From: JAAELZ01 sp965237485
GTDB taxonomy: Bacteria > Pseudomonadota > Gammaproteobacteria > Arenicellales > Poriferihabitantaceae
Length of the DNA stretch: 64,000 nt
Reading direction: 5' to 3'
NCBI GenBank assembly: GCA_965237485.1
Contig: CBDEFQ010000003.1
Coordinates: forward strand, 12,816 to 76,815
In this document: positions 47,784-57,107 of the stretch, piece by piece
Layout of the letters: each line of letters opens with the position of its first letter
How positions within the stretch are numbered: position 1 is the stretch's first letter
Program-made: the position numbers and the translations under genes
Notes under the pieces: generated by a model
The model's input: the letters and a program-made list of their open reading frames with translations, nothing else
The model's database searches: none
What the model was told of the DNA's origin: nothing

Positions 47784-48530
47784 ATGACTCCACAACAAAC
47801 CCTTACCCAACTGAATGAATTACGCCTAACGGGCATGGCCGAGCAACTGTGCTATCAGTTCGACCCACCTAACACTTATGATGAGCTGGGCTTTATCGAA
47901 CGACTCAGTTTGCTCGTAAACCACGAGGCCACCGTGCGGGATAACCGCAAAGTCACGCGTTTACTCAAGCAAGCGAAGTTACGATATCGCGCCCAAGCAG
48001 ACGACATCGATTACCGAACTAGACGAGGTTTACACAAAGACACGGTAGCGCAGTTACTGGCCCTAGACGGGGTAAACAAAAGCCGCAATGTCATCATCCA
48101 GGGCCCTACAGGCACCGGCAAAACCTTCTTGGCCTGTGTGTTAGGACAAGCGACTTGTGAGCACGGCATTAGCACAAAATATATTCGTGCTAGCCGCTTA
48201 TTTGAAGCAATGACCTTGAGCCATGGTGATGGCAGTTACACCAAGCTACTGGCACAAATAGCAAAAATCAAACTATTGATTATCGATGACTGGGGCTTGG
48301 ATACACTGACTCAGCAAAACCGTAATGACCGATTAGAAATAATAGAAGATCGCCACGGTAATGGTGCCACCTTAATCACCAGTCAATTGCCCACACAACA
48401 TTGGCATGATGCGATTGGTGAAGCCACTTTGGCTGATGCGATTCTGGATCGCTTATTACACAACGCGCACAAAATACAATTAGAGGGGGAATCGATGAGA
48501 AAAATCCAGTCACAACAGAGCAAAGTGTAG
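47784..48530 (+). CDS. istB: IS21 helper ATPase IstB, type B
   Basis: From the ATG at 47784 the protein has 248 residues: MTPQQTLTQLNELRLTGMAE, Walker A VIIQGPTGTGKTFLACVL and Walker B LLIIDDWGLDTL. It is the type-B helper, only distantly like the type-A IstB proteins at 37238 and 58600. A longer reading from 47589 overlaps istA and is not needed. It looks intact. Confidence 0.93.
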   Translation: MTPQQTLTQLNELRLTGMAEQLCYQFDPPNTYDELGFIERLSLLVNHEATVRDNRKVTRLLKQAKLRYRAQADDIDYRTRRGLHKDTVAQLLALDGVNKSRNVIIQGPTGTGKTFLACVLGQATCEHGISTKYIRASRLFEAMTLSHGDGSYTKLLAQIAKIKLLIIDDWGLDTLTQQNRNDRLEIIEDRHGNGATLITSQLPTQHWHDAIGEATLADAILDRLLHNAHKIQLEGESMRKIQSQQSKV

Positions 48531-49768
48531 CCACTTTACGTTAAAATCACTTGACCGTTTGAAGGCTTGGTGCAAGTGGCCACGCTTCGTAAAATTCGGT
48601 GGCCACGGTTGTAAAAATACGCAGTTACTCTTATGTGCAAGTGAAACGCCTGGCTGCCAGCTATCTCAAGCACGGTAGAATCCAGTGGCGACATCGTGCC
48701 ACAAGGGGCTTTGCTAGACGCTATAGCAATCAAGACATTAAGCTTCTAGCAGAGATGGATGAACTCCACGGTACGTTATCAGGCCATGCCACTAAGAAAC
48801 TCTGTGAGCGCGCCTTGGTTGTCTATGAGCAAACTGAGTATGCCAACCTGGCACGTATCTCGGTTTCTCATCTATACAATCTACGCCGATCTAAACCCTA
48901 CCAGAACAATCGCCGTCACTTTGAAAAGACACATTCCAAGCCTTCTTCTATCGGCCAAAGACGTAAGCCACAGCCAGAAGGTCAACCTGGCTATAGCCGT
49001 GTAGATACAGTGCATCAGGGCGATAAGGACAAGGTTAAAGGGGTCTATCATATCAACGCCGTTGATGAGATCACCCCGTTTGAAGTCGTGTCTTCTACAC
49101 AGAAAATATCAGAGCCATTCTTGATGCCTATTCTCACTCAAATGCTAGAGCAATTCCCCTTTGCGATTAAAGGCTTTCATGCCGATAATGGCAGTGAATA
49201 CATTAACCAATCGGTGGTGCGATTGTTGAATAAGCTATTAATCGAGTTGACCCAATCCAGGGCTAGACACCGTAACGACCATGCCTTAGTTGAGTGCAAC
49301 AATGGGGCCATCGTGCGCAAGCATCTTGGCTTCATGCATATCCCGCAAAAATATGCGCCTGAGATTAATCAATTTGCCACCGACTTTCTTAACCCTTATT
49401 TGAATTATCACCGACCTTGTTTCTTCCCACAGATCAGCACTAACAACAAAGGAAAACAAGTCAAAACCTATCCATATCGAAACATGATGACGCCTTATGA
49501 AAAACTCAAATCGTTGACCAATGCACAGTCATATCTTAAAACTCACATCTCGTTTACAATGCTTGACGATATCGTTTATCAGATGACTGATAATGAGGCA
49601 GCAAAACAACTCAATGAGGAAAAAACTAAACTCTTTAAAAACATCTTTGAACAGAAATGACAATCAACTTCTCGGTATCATTCCTGTATTGGAATAGACT
49701 CTCGAAGCTGAGTTTCATTATATTTCGCAGATCGATAGTAATCTAAATTAGATTCATATTTCTTTATT

Positions 49769-50971
49769 GAGAGTGCAGCATAACTCATCGAGTATCTACA
49801 TAATTTGTTAAAATTAGGCATGCAAAAACCATTCGCCACCCAACGAGATTTATTAGTATCAAGATCAGATTTGGATCATCCAATTCTGCATGGTCTTGAT
49901 GATACAGAAGCACTATTAGATTGGAGCGAAATAGAGACACTGCTTTCATCTATTTATGCTGGCACTACTGGCCGCCCTAGTTATCCATTACTTAGTTTGT
50001 TCCGCAGCTTGATGCTGGGAATTTGGTATGAACTGTCGGATAGGGAGTTAGCACAGTGCTTATTTAGAGATTTATTGTTTCGTAAGTTTTGCCGCTTTGA
50101 GTTAGGCGGCGATGTACCTGAAGCTTCGACCCTTGGGCGCTTTCGTAACCAGTTAATGGAGCACGAACTGTGGGATCGCTTGCTAGGTGAGATCAATCGT
50201 CAACTTGAAGCGAAGAACATTATTATGAGCAAGGGGCGCATCAACATTATAGATGCAACACCTATAGAAGCGGCTCGTTCTGGAAATGGTAACGGCAAAG
50301 ATGGGACGCCTAAGCGAGACCCTGAAGCGAGCTGGCATGTCAAAAATGACAGCCGAGGTCGAAAGAAGTCTACCTATGGCTACTCAGTGCATACGGGAGT
50401 TGATGAGGATGGGTTTGTTCAGCGCCAGAATGTGACGCCAGGGCATGTTCATGACAGCCAACTGCGCGATGAATTGCTGTTGGGCGATGAGACTGCCCTA
50501 TATGCTGATGCGGCGTATAGTTCTGAGGAGACGCGAGATAAACTGGAGCAACTTGGAATTGATGATCAGGTTCAACGCAAGGGCTATCGAGGTAATCCGT
50601 TGTCAGATGCAGACCGTACCCGTAATGCAGTTATTGCGGTAACGCGAGCAGGTGGCGAACGGCTCTTTGCGACTTACAAGCAGCATTATGGTTTAGCTCG
50701 CACTCGGTTCATGGGGCTAGCGAAGAACCAGACTGTTTACGGCCTAGCGGCGATGGCAGCGAATATCCGTAAAGGTGCTAAGTTCTTAAGCTTGTATGGC
50801 TTGCCTGATTGGCACTATGCTGGATAGTTGTGCCTTTAATATGGCTTAGGTGCTCGAATTGATAAAATAGTGACTAAATGATGATCGAATACGCGAAACT
50901 GGGCAAATATAGCTCAAAAAATGAGTGCTTCGAAAATATCAAACTAAAATCGTGAGTTACGCTGCGCTCTC
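49769..50971 (+). mobile_element. IS5-family element, copy 3
   Basis: Same ends and length as copies 1 and 2 (1,203 bp). Flanks share only TATT (49765-49768 and 50972-50975), so either the duplication has eroded or the flanks were rearranged. It lies between the integrase-type IS and the IS256 type-B copy. Confidence 0.9.
49805..50827 (+). CDS. IS5-family transposase, copy 3
   Basis: The 340 residues are almost identical to copy 2, with HGLDDTEALLDW near residue 29 in place of HSLDDTEVLLDW. All catalytic segments are intact. Three near-identical intact copies in one 31-kb stretch point to recent activity. Confidence 0.93.
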   Translation: MLKLGMQKPFATQRDLLVSRSDLDHPILHGLDDTEALLDWSEIETLLSSIYAGTTGRPSYPLLSLFRSLMLGIWYELSDRELAQCLFRDLLFRKFCRFELGGDVPEASTLGRFRNQLMEHELWDRLLGEINRQLEAKNIIMSKGRINIIDATPIEAARSGNGNGKDGTPKRDPEASWHVKNDSRGRKKSTYGYSVHTGVDEDGFVQRQNVTPGHVHDSQLRDELLLGDETALYADAAYSSEETRDKLEQLGIDDQVQRKGYRGNPLSDADRTRNAVIAVTRAGGERLFATYKQHYGLARTRFMGLAKNQTVYGLAAMAANIRKGAKFLSLYGLPDWHYAG

Positions 50972-51490
50972 TATTAGTAATTCAATACTCAAAATATAAC
51001 TTCCTTTACGGTAGGGCTGAGTTCGAGTTATGCCTGAAAGTGGTGTATGGAGTAGTTGACTAAAAGCGGCGTATCGGGATGAGTTGAGTTTACAACAACT
51101 TAAACTTCCACAGACATACGCCACTATGAAACAGAATAAAATTATTTCCTTTGAAAAGCCAGAGCAAAGCATCGATCCGCTGCAAGAATTGATTCGCAAT
51201 GGCGCTAGGCAACTCATTCAAACCGCGGTCGAGAGTGAGTTATCTGAACTGCTGTATCGCAATTGTGACAAAGTCTCAGATTCAGGACACGCTGGTGTCG
51301 TTCGTAACGGCTATTTGCCAGAACGTGAACTGCAAACCGGGATCGGCCCAGTCAAAGTACGTATCCCCAAGGTGCGCTCCCGCACTGGAGTACCGATCAC
51401 CTTTCGGTCTGCTTTAGTGCCGCCGTATGTGCGTAAAAAGAAGTGGACCCGCTTTTTAGGACAGATGGCTTAGGAGTTATTTTCAGCTGA

Positions 51491-52311
51491 TTAAGCAGCC
51501 AATTTCAGGCCGCGACATGGATCATACATCATGTCAGGCACCATGCCTAAGGTTTGATGTTTGCGTTCTTGGTTGTAATAGTTCATCCAATTGCCAATAC
51601 CGTCTTTTGCTTCTTTCATCGATTGATAGGCTTGCAGATAAACTTCCTCATATTTAACACTGCGCCATAAACGCTCAACGAACACATTGTCACGCCAAGC
51701 GCCTTTGCCGTCCATACTGATACGAATGTTATTAGCTTTGAGTACGCCCGTAACCGCCTCACTGGTAAATTGCGCGCCTTGATCGCTGTTAAAGATTTCA
51801 GGCTTGCCATAGTAATGCAGGGCCTCTTCCAGAACATCTACACTGCGCTATCCATACTGTTGCTAAGATGCCATGACAGCACTTTGCGAGAATACCAGTC
51901 CATCACAACAGTAAGGTAAGCAAAGCCCTTAGGCATCGGGATATACGTAATATCGGTAGCCCAAGCTTGATTGGGTCGATTAACTGCTAAACCACCTAGC
52001 AGGTAGGGATAAACCTTGTGCCCAGCCTTCTTCTTGCTGGTGTTAGGCCTAGGATAGATGGCTTTAATGCCCATCTTACGCATTAAACGCCGCACATGCT
52101 TACGGTCAACTCGGTGGCCTACATCTTGCAAGGCATCACGAATACGCCTACTGCCAAGAAAGGGGCGATTGAGATGAATGCGATCTATCAGATGCATTAG
52201 TTCCAAGTCATCTTCATTAGTAGGCGTGGGTTTGTAATAAACACTAGACCGATGAATATCCAACAGCTTGCACTGTCGAACTAACGATAGTTTATTGCTT
52301 TTATTAATCAT
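51491..52311 (-). pseudogene. IS3 orfB (type a), frameshifted
   Basis: The frame from 52311 covers the N-terminal part through SWHLSNSMDSAV, then breaks near 51838 and 51716. The C-terminal end MDGKGAWRDNVFVERLWRSV to CRGLKLAA is open from 51715. The sequence has diverged somewhat from the 31240 copy, which makes it an older member. Confidence 0.85.
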
Positions 52312-52585
52312 TGCTTTGCGCTCGGGTTTGTTTATCGACCGAGCACTTTTGACAAAAAATCATTTTCCATGGTGATCTCACCAATCTTTGCCTGTAACGA
52401 TTTAATCTCTGATTCACGATCCGGAGCCAAGCCTGTGCCTGAAGCAAAGACATCAGATGAGCTATCGAGCAATTGTTTCTTCCACTTGACGATAAGGTTA
52501 GCAGCGACGTCATAACGACTAGCAAGATTGCTTAAGGTTTCATCTCCTTTGATAGCGGCAATTTTCAGGGTAGTTGCACATTTTC

Positions 52586-53635
52586 CTACGCAGCCAATAA
52601 TACTTCTTTTTGTGGGTTCAGCGCAACCGCACCACAAGGCCGCCAATTTCGGGTTTGGCCAGACCACCGATTAGGTTTTGCTGCTTTAGCTTCCTGATAA
52701 ACAACTTCTCGTTTTGCTAATAGGGCACTATCTTCACCGCGATAACGCTGGCCAGGTGTAACGTAGCGTATAGCACTGTGACGATGTTCTTCGTTATACC
52801 ATTGCATAAACTTACCCACCCATTGGCGGGCGGCCTCTAAGCTATCGAAGCCTTGAGAAGGCCACGCAGGGCAATACTTTACCGTTCTAAACATGGATTC
52901 AATATAAGCGTTGTCATTGCTTACTCTTGGCCTTGAGTAAGAGGGCTTTATTCCTAATGCTTCTAACTTCGCTCTCATTGTGAACGATTTCATTGGGCTG
53001 CCATTATCACTGTGTAAGACGGGCATGCCATCGCAGCTGGCCACTTTTAGAGCCGCCTGAGACATCAACTGCGCACCTAATTCACCGCTTTCAACAGGAT
53101 GTACTTCCCAGTGAACGCCATAGCGACTGTAAAGGTCTTCTACCATGTACAGGTAATAATGCTTGCCAATAGTACGCGTCGCCAAATAGGTGATATCCCA
53201 CATCCACACAGCATTAGGTTTTAGCGCTATATGAGTATCGGGTGTTCGGGACTGCTTTTGTTTGGCGCGGCCGCGGCGCTTCAATTGCCCATGCGCCTTG
53301 AGAACTCGATAAAAGCTAGACTCGCTGGCCACATAAATACCTTTGTCAGCCAACTGCGGTACTATTTGCGACGGCGGCAAATGATTGTATGCCGATTCAT
53401 TACATATCGATAAAATGTGTTGCTGCTCTTGCTCGCTTAGTTTATTGCCAGGTACTGGCTTTTCTACCAAAGGACGTTGATCACTGCGGATACTATCTTC
53501 TCCTTTTGGCTTCCAACGTCTAAGCGTAGACTCGGCAAGGCCAACCAACTCACAAGCACTTGAACGCTTTGAACCTGCGTCTACTGCTTCATTAACATCA
53601 TTGATTACTTTAATGCGCGTCTGAGTCGTAATCAT
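52586..53635 (-). CDS. IS3-family OrfB transposase (type b)
   Basis: From the ATG at 53633-53635, which overlaps the orfA stop, it has 349 residues. An HTH-like N-terminal region (SACELVGLAESTLRRWKPKG) is followed by the rve core: VWMWDITYLATRTIGKHYYL (first Asp), VLHSDNGSPMKSFTMRAKL (second) and NDNAYIESMFRTVKYCPAWP (Glu). It ends CGAVALNPQKEVLLAA. It looks intact. Confidence 0.92.
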   Translation of the reverse strand: MITTQTRIKVINDVNEAVDAGSKRSSACELVGLAESTLRRWKPKGEDSIRSDQRPLVEKPVPGNKLSEQEQQHILSICNESAYNHLPPSQIVPQLADKGIYVASESSFYRVLKAHGQLKRRGRAKQKQSRTPDTHIALKPNAVWMWDITYLATRTIGKHYYLYMVEDLYSRYGVHWEVHPVESGELGAQLMSQAALKVASCDGMPVLHSDNGSPMKSFTMRAKLEALGIKPSYSRPRVSNDNAYIESMFRTVKYCPAWPSQGFDSLEAARQWVGKFMQWYNEEHRHSAIRYVTPGQRYRGEDSALLAKREVVYQEAKAAKPNRWSGQTRNWRPCGAVALNPQKEVLLAA

Positions 53636-54123
53636 ACTTCCTCGTCCTCCCAAAGCGCCTGAAACTTTTTTTGTAATACTAATAATGCGGCCGTTTCAGC
53701 CAAGGCTTTATCTTTGCGGCGCAGCTGGGTTTCTAGCTTCTTCTTGTCTTTTTTTAACGCACGTATTTCATCGCGCGCAACTTTAGGGCTAATGAGAGCC
53801 TCATCAACACCATTAATACAAGCTTCTCGCCATTGCGTTATTTGAGTAGGGTATAGGCCTTTCTCTCGGCAATACGCAGATAATTCTTGTTCATTCATCG
53901 CAGCAGTTTCAAGAACTACGGTGAACTTAGTTTGGCAATCCCACTGATTAGATGAATCACTATTAGGCATTAAAACTCCTGATCGTCTGGCTTTATTTCG
54001 CCAATCATACAAGGTTTGAACACTGATTCCTTCTTCTCTAGATATTTCTGCGAAGGACTGACTATTTGATGATAATAATTTAGATAAAACAGCTTCTCTT
54101 CGTTCTACGCTATATTTCGGCAT
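53632..54123 (-). CDS. IS3-family OrfA (type b)
   Basis: The 163 residues begin MPKYSVERREAVLSKLLSSN with an HTH (SFAEISREEGISVQTLYDWR) and a second helical region. A Lys-rich coiled coil follows (KKDKKKLETQLRRKDKALAE), ending LWEDEEV. The ATGA overlap with orfB suggests translational coupling rather than the frameshift fusion used by many IS3 elements. Confidence 0.9.
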   Translation of the reverse strand: MPKYSVERREAVLSKLLSSNSQSFAEISREEGISVQTLYDWRNKARRSGVLMPNSDSSNQWDCQTKFTVVLETAAMNEQELSAYCREKGLYPTQITQWREACINGVDEALISPKVARDEIRALKKDKKKLETQLRRKDKALAETAALLVLQKKFQALWEDEEV

Positions 54124-55470
54124 GAGTATTTCTCCGCCGCCCCTTGTGAATTAAAATGTGTGCAACTACCCTGACGTCTGGGGATAGCTGCAAGTGCTAC
54201 TTTGGCTTTGAATTGGGGCGAATGATTTCTACGTTTTCTACTCATTTTCTGTTCCTCGTTTTGAACAATTATAAAACAGAAAATAACTCCTTATTTTGGC
54301 CTTCAACCTGTCCTAATCATGGGGTCCACTTCTAAACGAGAACACTAGAAGCGGCCTTGTCTTGGCTGTATCTCAAGGGTGTCAGCACTGGAGAAATGGG
54401 GGATGCACTGAGCGTGCTAGTGGGTCAATCAGCGACTGGGTTATCATCAAGCACAGTGAGTAAGCTCAAAGCAACGTGGTCTCAGGAGTACAAGGATTGG
54501 AATAGAGAAGGTTTAGATCGAGATCGATGGGTTTATCTATGGGCGGACGGGATACACAGCGGCCTGCGCGGCGATGAGGGCCGGCTCTGTGCCTTAGTTG
54601 TCATCGGAGTGAATGAGCGCGGTCACAAGAAATTACTGGCGATTGAAGACGGTGAGCGAGAGTCTACGCAGAGTTGGCGAGAGGTGTTGTTGGCACTCAA
54701 GGAGCGAGGCCTGAATCAACCAGAGCTGGGCATCGGTGATGGTGCTTTAGGCTTTTGGAATGCCCTGGAAGAAGTCTATCCTGGCACTAAACATCAACGG
54801 TGTTGGGTGCATAAAACGGCCAACGTGCTGAACAAGCTGCCTAAATCGGTGCAGCCCAAAGCAAAAGCAGCTCTGCATAACATTTGGCAGGAAGAAACCA
54901 AAGAAGCGGCGCAAAGCGCCTATCAATTATTCATTAAAACCTGTCAAGACAAGTATCCAAAAGCCACGCAGTGCTTGGAAAAAGATCGCGAAGAGTTAAT
55001 GACGTTCTACTCGTTCCCTGCCAAGCACTGGATGAGCATAGGTACTACGAATCCAATTGAATCAACATTCGCGACTATCCGACACCGTACCAAACGATGC
55101 AAGGGATGTCTTAGCCGTGATGGCATGTTAAGTATGATGTTCAAGCTGGGTCAGTGCGCAGAGAAAAAGTGGAACCGAATACGCGGGTTCGCCTATCTAG
55201 CAAAAGTGATTCAAGGGGTTCCATTTAAAGATGGAATAGAGCAAACTAATGACTACTCAGATCAAACCGAGGCCGCTTGAAGAAAATGCCTCATACACCA
55301 GATTCGGGCATAACTCGAGTTCTCACTCTACTAGGTTAAAGAATATTAGGACTTTTCTATGCGGATATCCCTCGATACTCATTATTAATCCAATTCATTC
55401 ACTATTCAAAACACTAATTACATTCTAACTGTGCGAGATAATAAGTGCGGACTAGTCACCACACCATCCT

Positions 55471-56553
55471 TCAAACCAGTTCCAACCATTTATCGGAAAG
55501 CTCATATTTGCGGGATTTGTTGGCGTTGCCATGTTGGGTTATAAAATCGCTATCAACCCATTTTTTGCATAAATTTAATGCTGTCCGTATATGGATATTC
55601 AATAACTCTGCTATCTCGCGGGTGGTGATATATTTACTTTTAGTGAACAGGCTCAAGACCTGTTTTTGCCTTTGATCGAGTTCACGCAAAAGTACGCTGT
55701 GATCTGTTTTCTTACCCTTGGCTACCTCGCTTGCTTTTAAGCGAACATTGGCAAATGCATCAGCCATACCCTCACAGAAATAGACAATCCATCCGGTAAT
55801 ATCAGCCTGCTCACGACCCATATAATAGTTGTGAGATTCACCAACAGTCAGGGCGTTGTAATAAGCTTGTAAATTCGTTGCATAATATTCTTCAAGAGAA
55901 TAAATCCCTTTTAATCCATAGCCTGATTTGTGTAATACCAAATTCGTGAGTAATCGAGCTGTTCGCCCGTTACCGTCATAATATGGATGGATTGTGGCGA
56001 ATTGGTAATGCGCAATAGCGGCAATAATGGGCACAGGTAATTCCGCTTTGCTGACCTCATCATTGATCCAGTCAATCAGATTAAGCATGAGGGGTGATAC
56101 ATCTTTAGCTTCCGGCGGCATATAAACAATAGAGCCACTTCCGCTGTCTTTAATCACGTTCTGACCATCACGATACGGCGAAGAACGCTTTCTACCATCC
56201 ATCACTAACCCGTGCAGAGTTTGAATATTAGGTTCAGAAATTTGAGTAGCTTTGGCCTTTATAAGCGTATCAAGAAAATCTAAGGCTTGATAATAATCTT
56301 TAACCTCTCTTTCATCGCGTTCTCGATTGGGGAATGTTCCGCCATGAAGCACATCCTCCACCTGCTCCTGTGTCAGGCGGTTGCCTTCGATCTGCGTAGA
56401 ATAATGTGTGGATATAAGGCGTGCGGACTCACGTAAAGATGTTAGGACAGGTACAGTTATTGGCAAGCTTGAAACCGCCTGACGAGAGGCCTCAATATCC
56501 ATCAATAATTTTGTGAGTGCCGCTGTAATTTGGAAATTAGGCGTAAATACCAT
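55471..56553 (-). CDS. Fic-domain protein (AMPylator family)
   Basis: The 360-residue protein has the Fic core motif HPYYDGNGRTAR at about 189-200, all catalytic residues present. An N-terminal Fic_N-like region carries the inhibitory-helix motif STQIEGN at about 52-58, whose glutamate blocks ATP binding in class II Fic proteins. A C-terminal winged-helix-like region (ITTREIAELLNIHIRTALNL) follows. Fic proteins usually transfer AMP to target hydroxyls. It is a lone gene between an IS256 copy and a structured RNA region, so its target is unknown. A defence or self-regulating role is possible but not shown. Confidence 0.93.
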   Translation of the reverse strand: MVFTPNFQITAALTKLLMDIEASRQAVSSLPITVPVLTSLRESARLISTHYSTQIEGNRLTQEQVEDVLHGGTFPNRERDEREVKDYYQALDFLDTLIKAKATQISEPNIQTLHGLVMDGRKRSSPYRDGQNVIKDSGSGSIVYMPPEAKDVSPLMLNLIDWINDEVSKAELPVPIIAAIAHYQFATIHPYYDGNGRTARLLTNLVLHKSGYGLKGIYSLEEYYATNLQAYYNALTVGESHNYYMGREQADITGWIVYFCEGMADAFANVRLKASEVAKGKKTDHSVLLRELDQRQKQVLSLFTKSKYITTREIAELLNIHIRTALNLCKKWVDSDFITQHGNANKSRKYELSDKWLELV

Positions 56554-56644
56554 TGAATAAGCCTTACGTTTATGATGGTTTCCATTCTAGCAAGATTCGC
56601 ACAAACTTCCAATAAGATTCCAATAAACTTCGCATCTTATAGTG

Positions 56645-56991
56645 CATCCAAGGGCATGCCTTGGTCGAGATTGAGCGTCGAAACGCTCACGGCATCCAAT
56701 CCGCGTAGGGTTGGTCATGATTAAACTGTGGCCAGTTTACGGTATCCAAACGGCGGACGGTTGGTGCATGGTTCAGCCCAGATGGAGAGGTATATCTCCA
56801 AGGTCTGGTCGATGGGGTTTGGGGTAGCGCGAAGGCTCCCCAATGGTGATAGAACAACCACTTGTTCGCTGGTGCAGCACCCAACTCGATGTTGGTAATG
56901 CGCCACTAAGCTCTTGCCCGAGAATGATAATTCGAGGCTTAGAGCGTCCCCGCAGGATAGAACGGACATGGAATGTCCTTCTCAAGATAGG
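56645..56991 (+). ncRNA. Highly structured RNA, candidate IscB omega (HEARO) RNA
   Basis: About 345 gene-free bases contain at least nine hairpins in a row. Examples are GAGCGT-CGAA-ACGCTC (56673-56688), CCAATCC/GGGTTGG (56696-56714), AAACTG-TGGC-CAGTTT (56723-56738) and a CCAGA/TCTGG helix around GGAGA/TCTCC (56778-56808). Others are GGGGTAGC/GCTCCCC (56821-56841), GAACAA/TTGTTC (56852-56867), CCAAC/GTTGG (56881-56895) and GCTCTTGCC/GGCTTAGAGC enclosing GAAT/ATTC (from about 56910). This density indicates a functional RNA. The sequence style resembles HEARO (IscB omega) RNAs, which lie just upstream of iscB; here an IS21 begins at 56992 and no iscB ORF follows. The family call is from memory and unverified. 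Confidence 0.5.
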
Positions 56992-57107
56992 TGTTGAACA
57001 GCGTGCAAAAATGAACAGTTTCGTGGGTGATCAGCGTACAAAACTGAACACCTTTATTGTTAACTGTCTCGGAGCCATTAATCCGAGGAAACTGTCAGGT
57101 GATTTGT

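Larger units (their letters stand above)
45676..48623 (+). mobile_element. IS21-family element (type B), complete but carrying two MITEs
   Basis: Inverted ends TGCATATTTTTACCAACCGT and complement of TGCGTATTTTTACAACCGTG, with internal GTGGCCAC repeats. It is flanked by the 5-bp repeat GTTAC (45671-45675 and 48624-48628). It carries istA (split twice by MITEs) and istB. It is unrelated at sequence level to the type A IS21 copies. Confidence 0.92.
45466..49660 (+). pseudogene. Integrase-type DDE transposase split by IS21-B
   Basis: The N-terminal 70 residues (MNDHHIDTLDKARLFLQGTD to LRYITRISGY) lie before the IS21 insertion; the rest starts at SYVQVKRLAASYLKHGR near 48629. The rve core has YSRVDTVHQGDKDKVKGVYH (first Asp), FHADNGSEYINQSVVR (second) and a late acidic ALVECNNGAIVRKHLG (Glu). 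Repairing the insertion gives a full protein of about 420 residues. The exact IS family is uncertain; the core is IS481/IS3-like but the N-terminal region is different. Confidence 0.85.
45409..49701 (+). mobile_element. Integrase-type IS (IS481/ISNCY-like) interrupted by an IS21
   Basis: Imperfect inverted ends (left ATTCTAATCGGAAATGATAC, right complement ATTCCAATACAGGAATGATA, then CCGA) lie about 4.3 kb apart. Removing the IS21 element at 45676-48623 and one GTTAC repeat leaves an element of about 1.3 kb with one transposase gene. It directly borders the CRISPR array. Partial copies lie at 20128-21936 and 59491-60297. Confidence 0.75.
52557..54182 (-). mobile_element. IS3-family element (type b), complete
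   Basis: Inverted ends share CAGGGTAGTTGCACA just inside each terminus. GATAGC occurs on both sides (52551-52556 and 54183-54188) and is the likely target duplication. It carries orfA and orfB overlapping by ATGA. It is the innermost of three nested insertions. Confidence 0.85.
52332..54244 (-). pseudogene. IS3 orfA (type a) split by the type-b IS3
   Basis: The first 20 or so codons (SRKRRNHSPQFKAKVALAAI) end at 54189, and the rest (AAIKGDETLSNLASRYDVAA to NDFLSKVLGR) resumes at about 52556. The repeat GATAGC is present at both junctions. Confidence 0.8.
51440..54332 (-). mobile_element. IS3-family element (type a) interrupted by a second IS3
   Basis: Ends GAAGTGGACCC and complement, as in the copy at 30851-32115, in reverse orientation. 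orfA is split by the type-b IS3 at 52557-54182. The insertion point in the IS256 gene is confirmed by the intact copy, where GTGCGTAAAACGAGAAC is continuous. Confidence 0.88.
51084..55280 (+). pseudogene. IS256-family transposase (type B) split by IS3 elements
   Basis: The N-terminal part ([20 protein letters not shown] to PPYVRK) ends where the IS3 element starts. The rest ([20 protein letters not shown] to SDQTEAA) resumes at about 54337. It matches the intact 60709-61965 gene nearly base for base. The 129-residue ORF that runs from it into the IS3 end is an artefact of the junction. Confidence 0.93.
51025..55316 (+). mobile_element. IS256-family element (type B), copy A, with nested IS3 elements
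   Basis: Ends GAGTTATGCCTGAA at left and complement GAGTTATGCCCGAA at right match those of the intact copy at 60673-62066. A 2.9-kb IS3-type element, itself interrupted by another IS3, is inserted at 51440-54332. The flanks share GAGTTC (51019-51024 and 55317-55322). Confidence 0.88.

Noticed and set aside
51084..51473. 129-residue ORF ending KKKWTRFLGQMA
   Set aside because: It is a chimera of the IS256 transposase start and the IS3 inverted repeat, not a gene.
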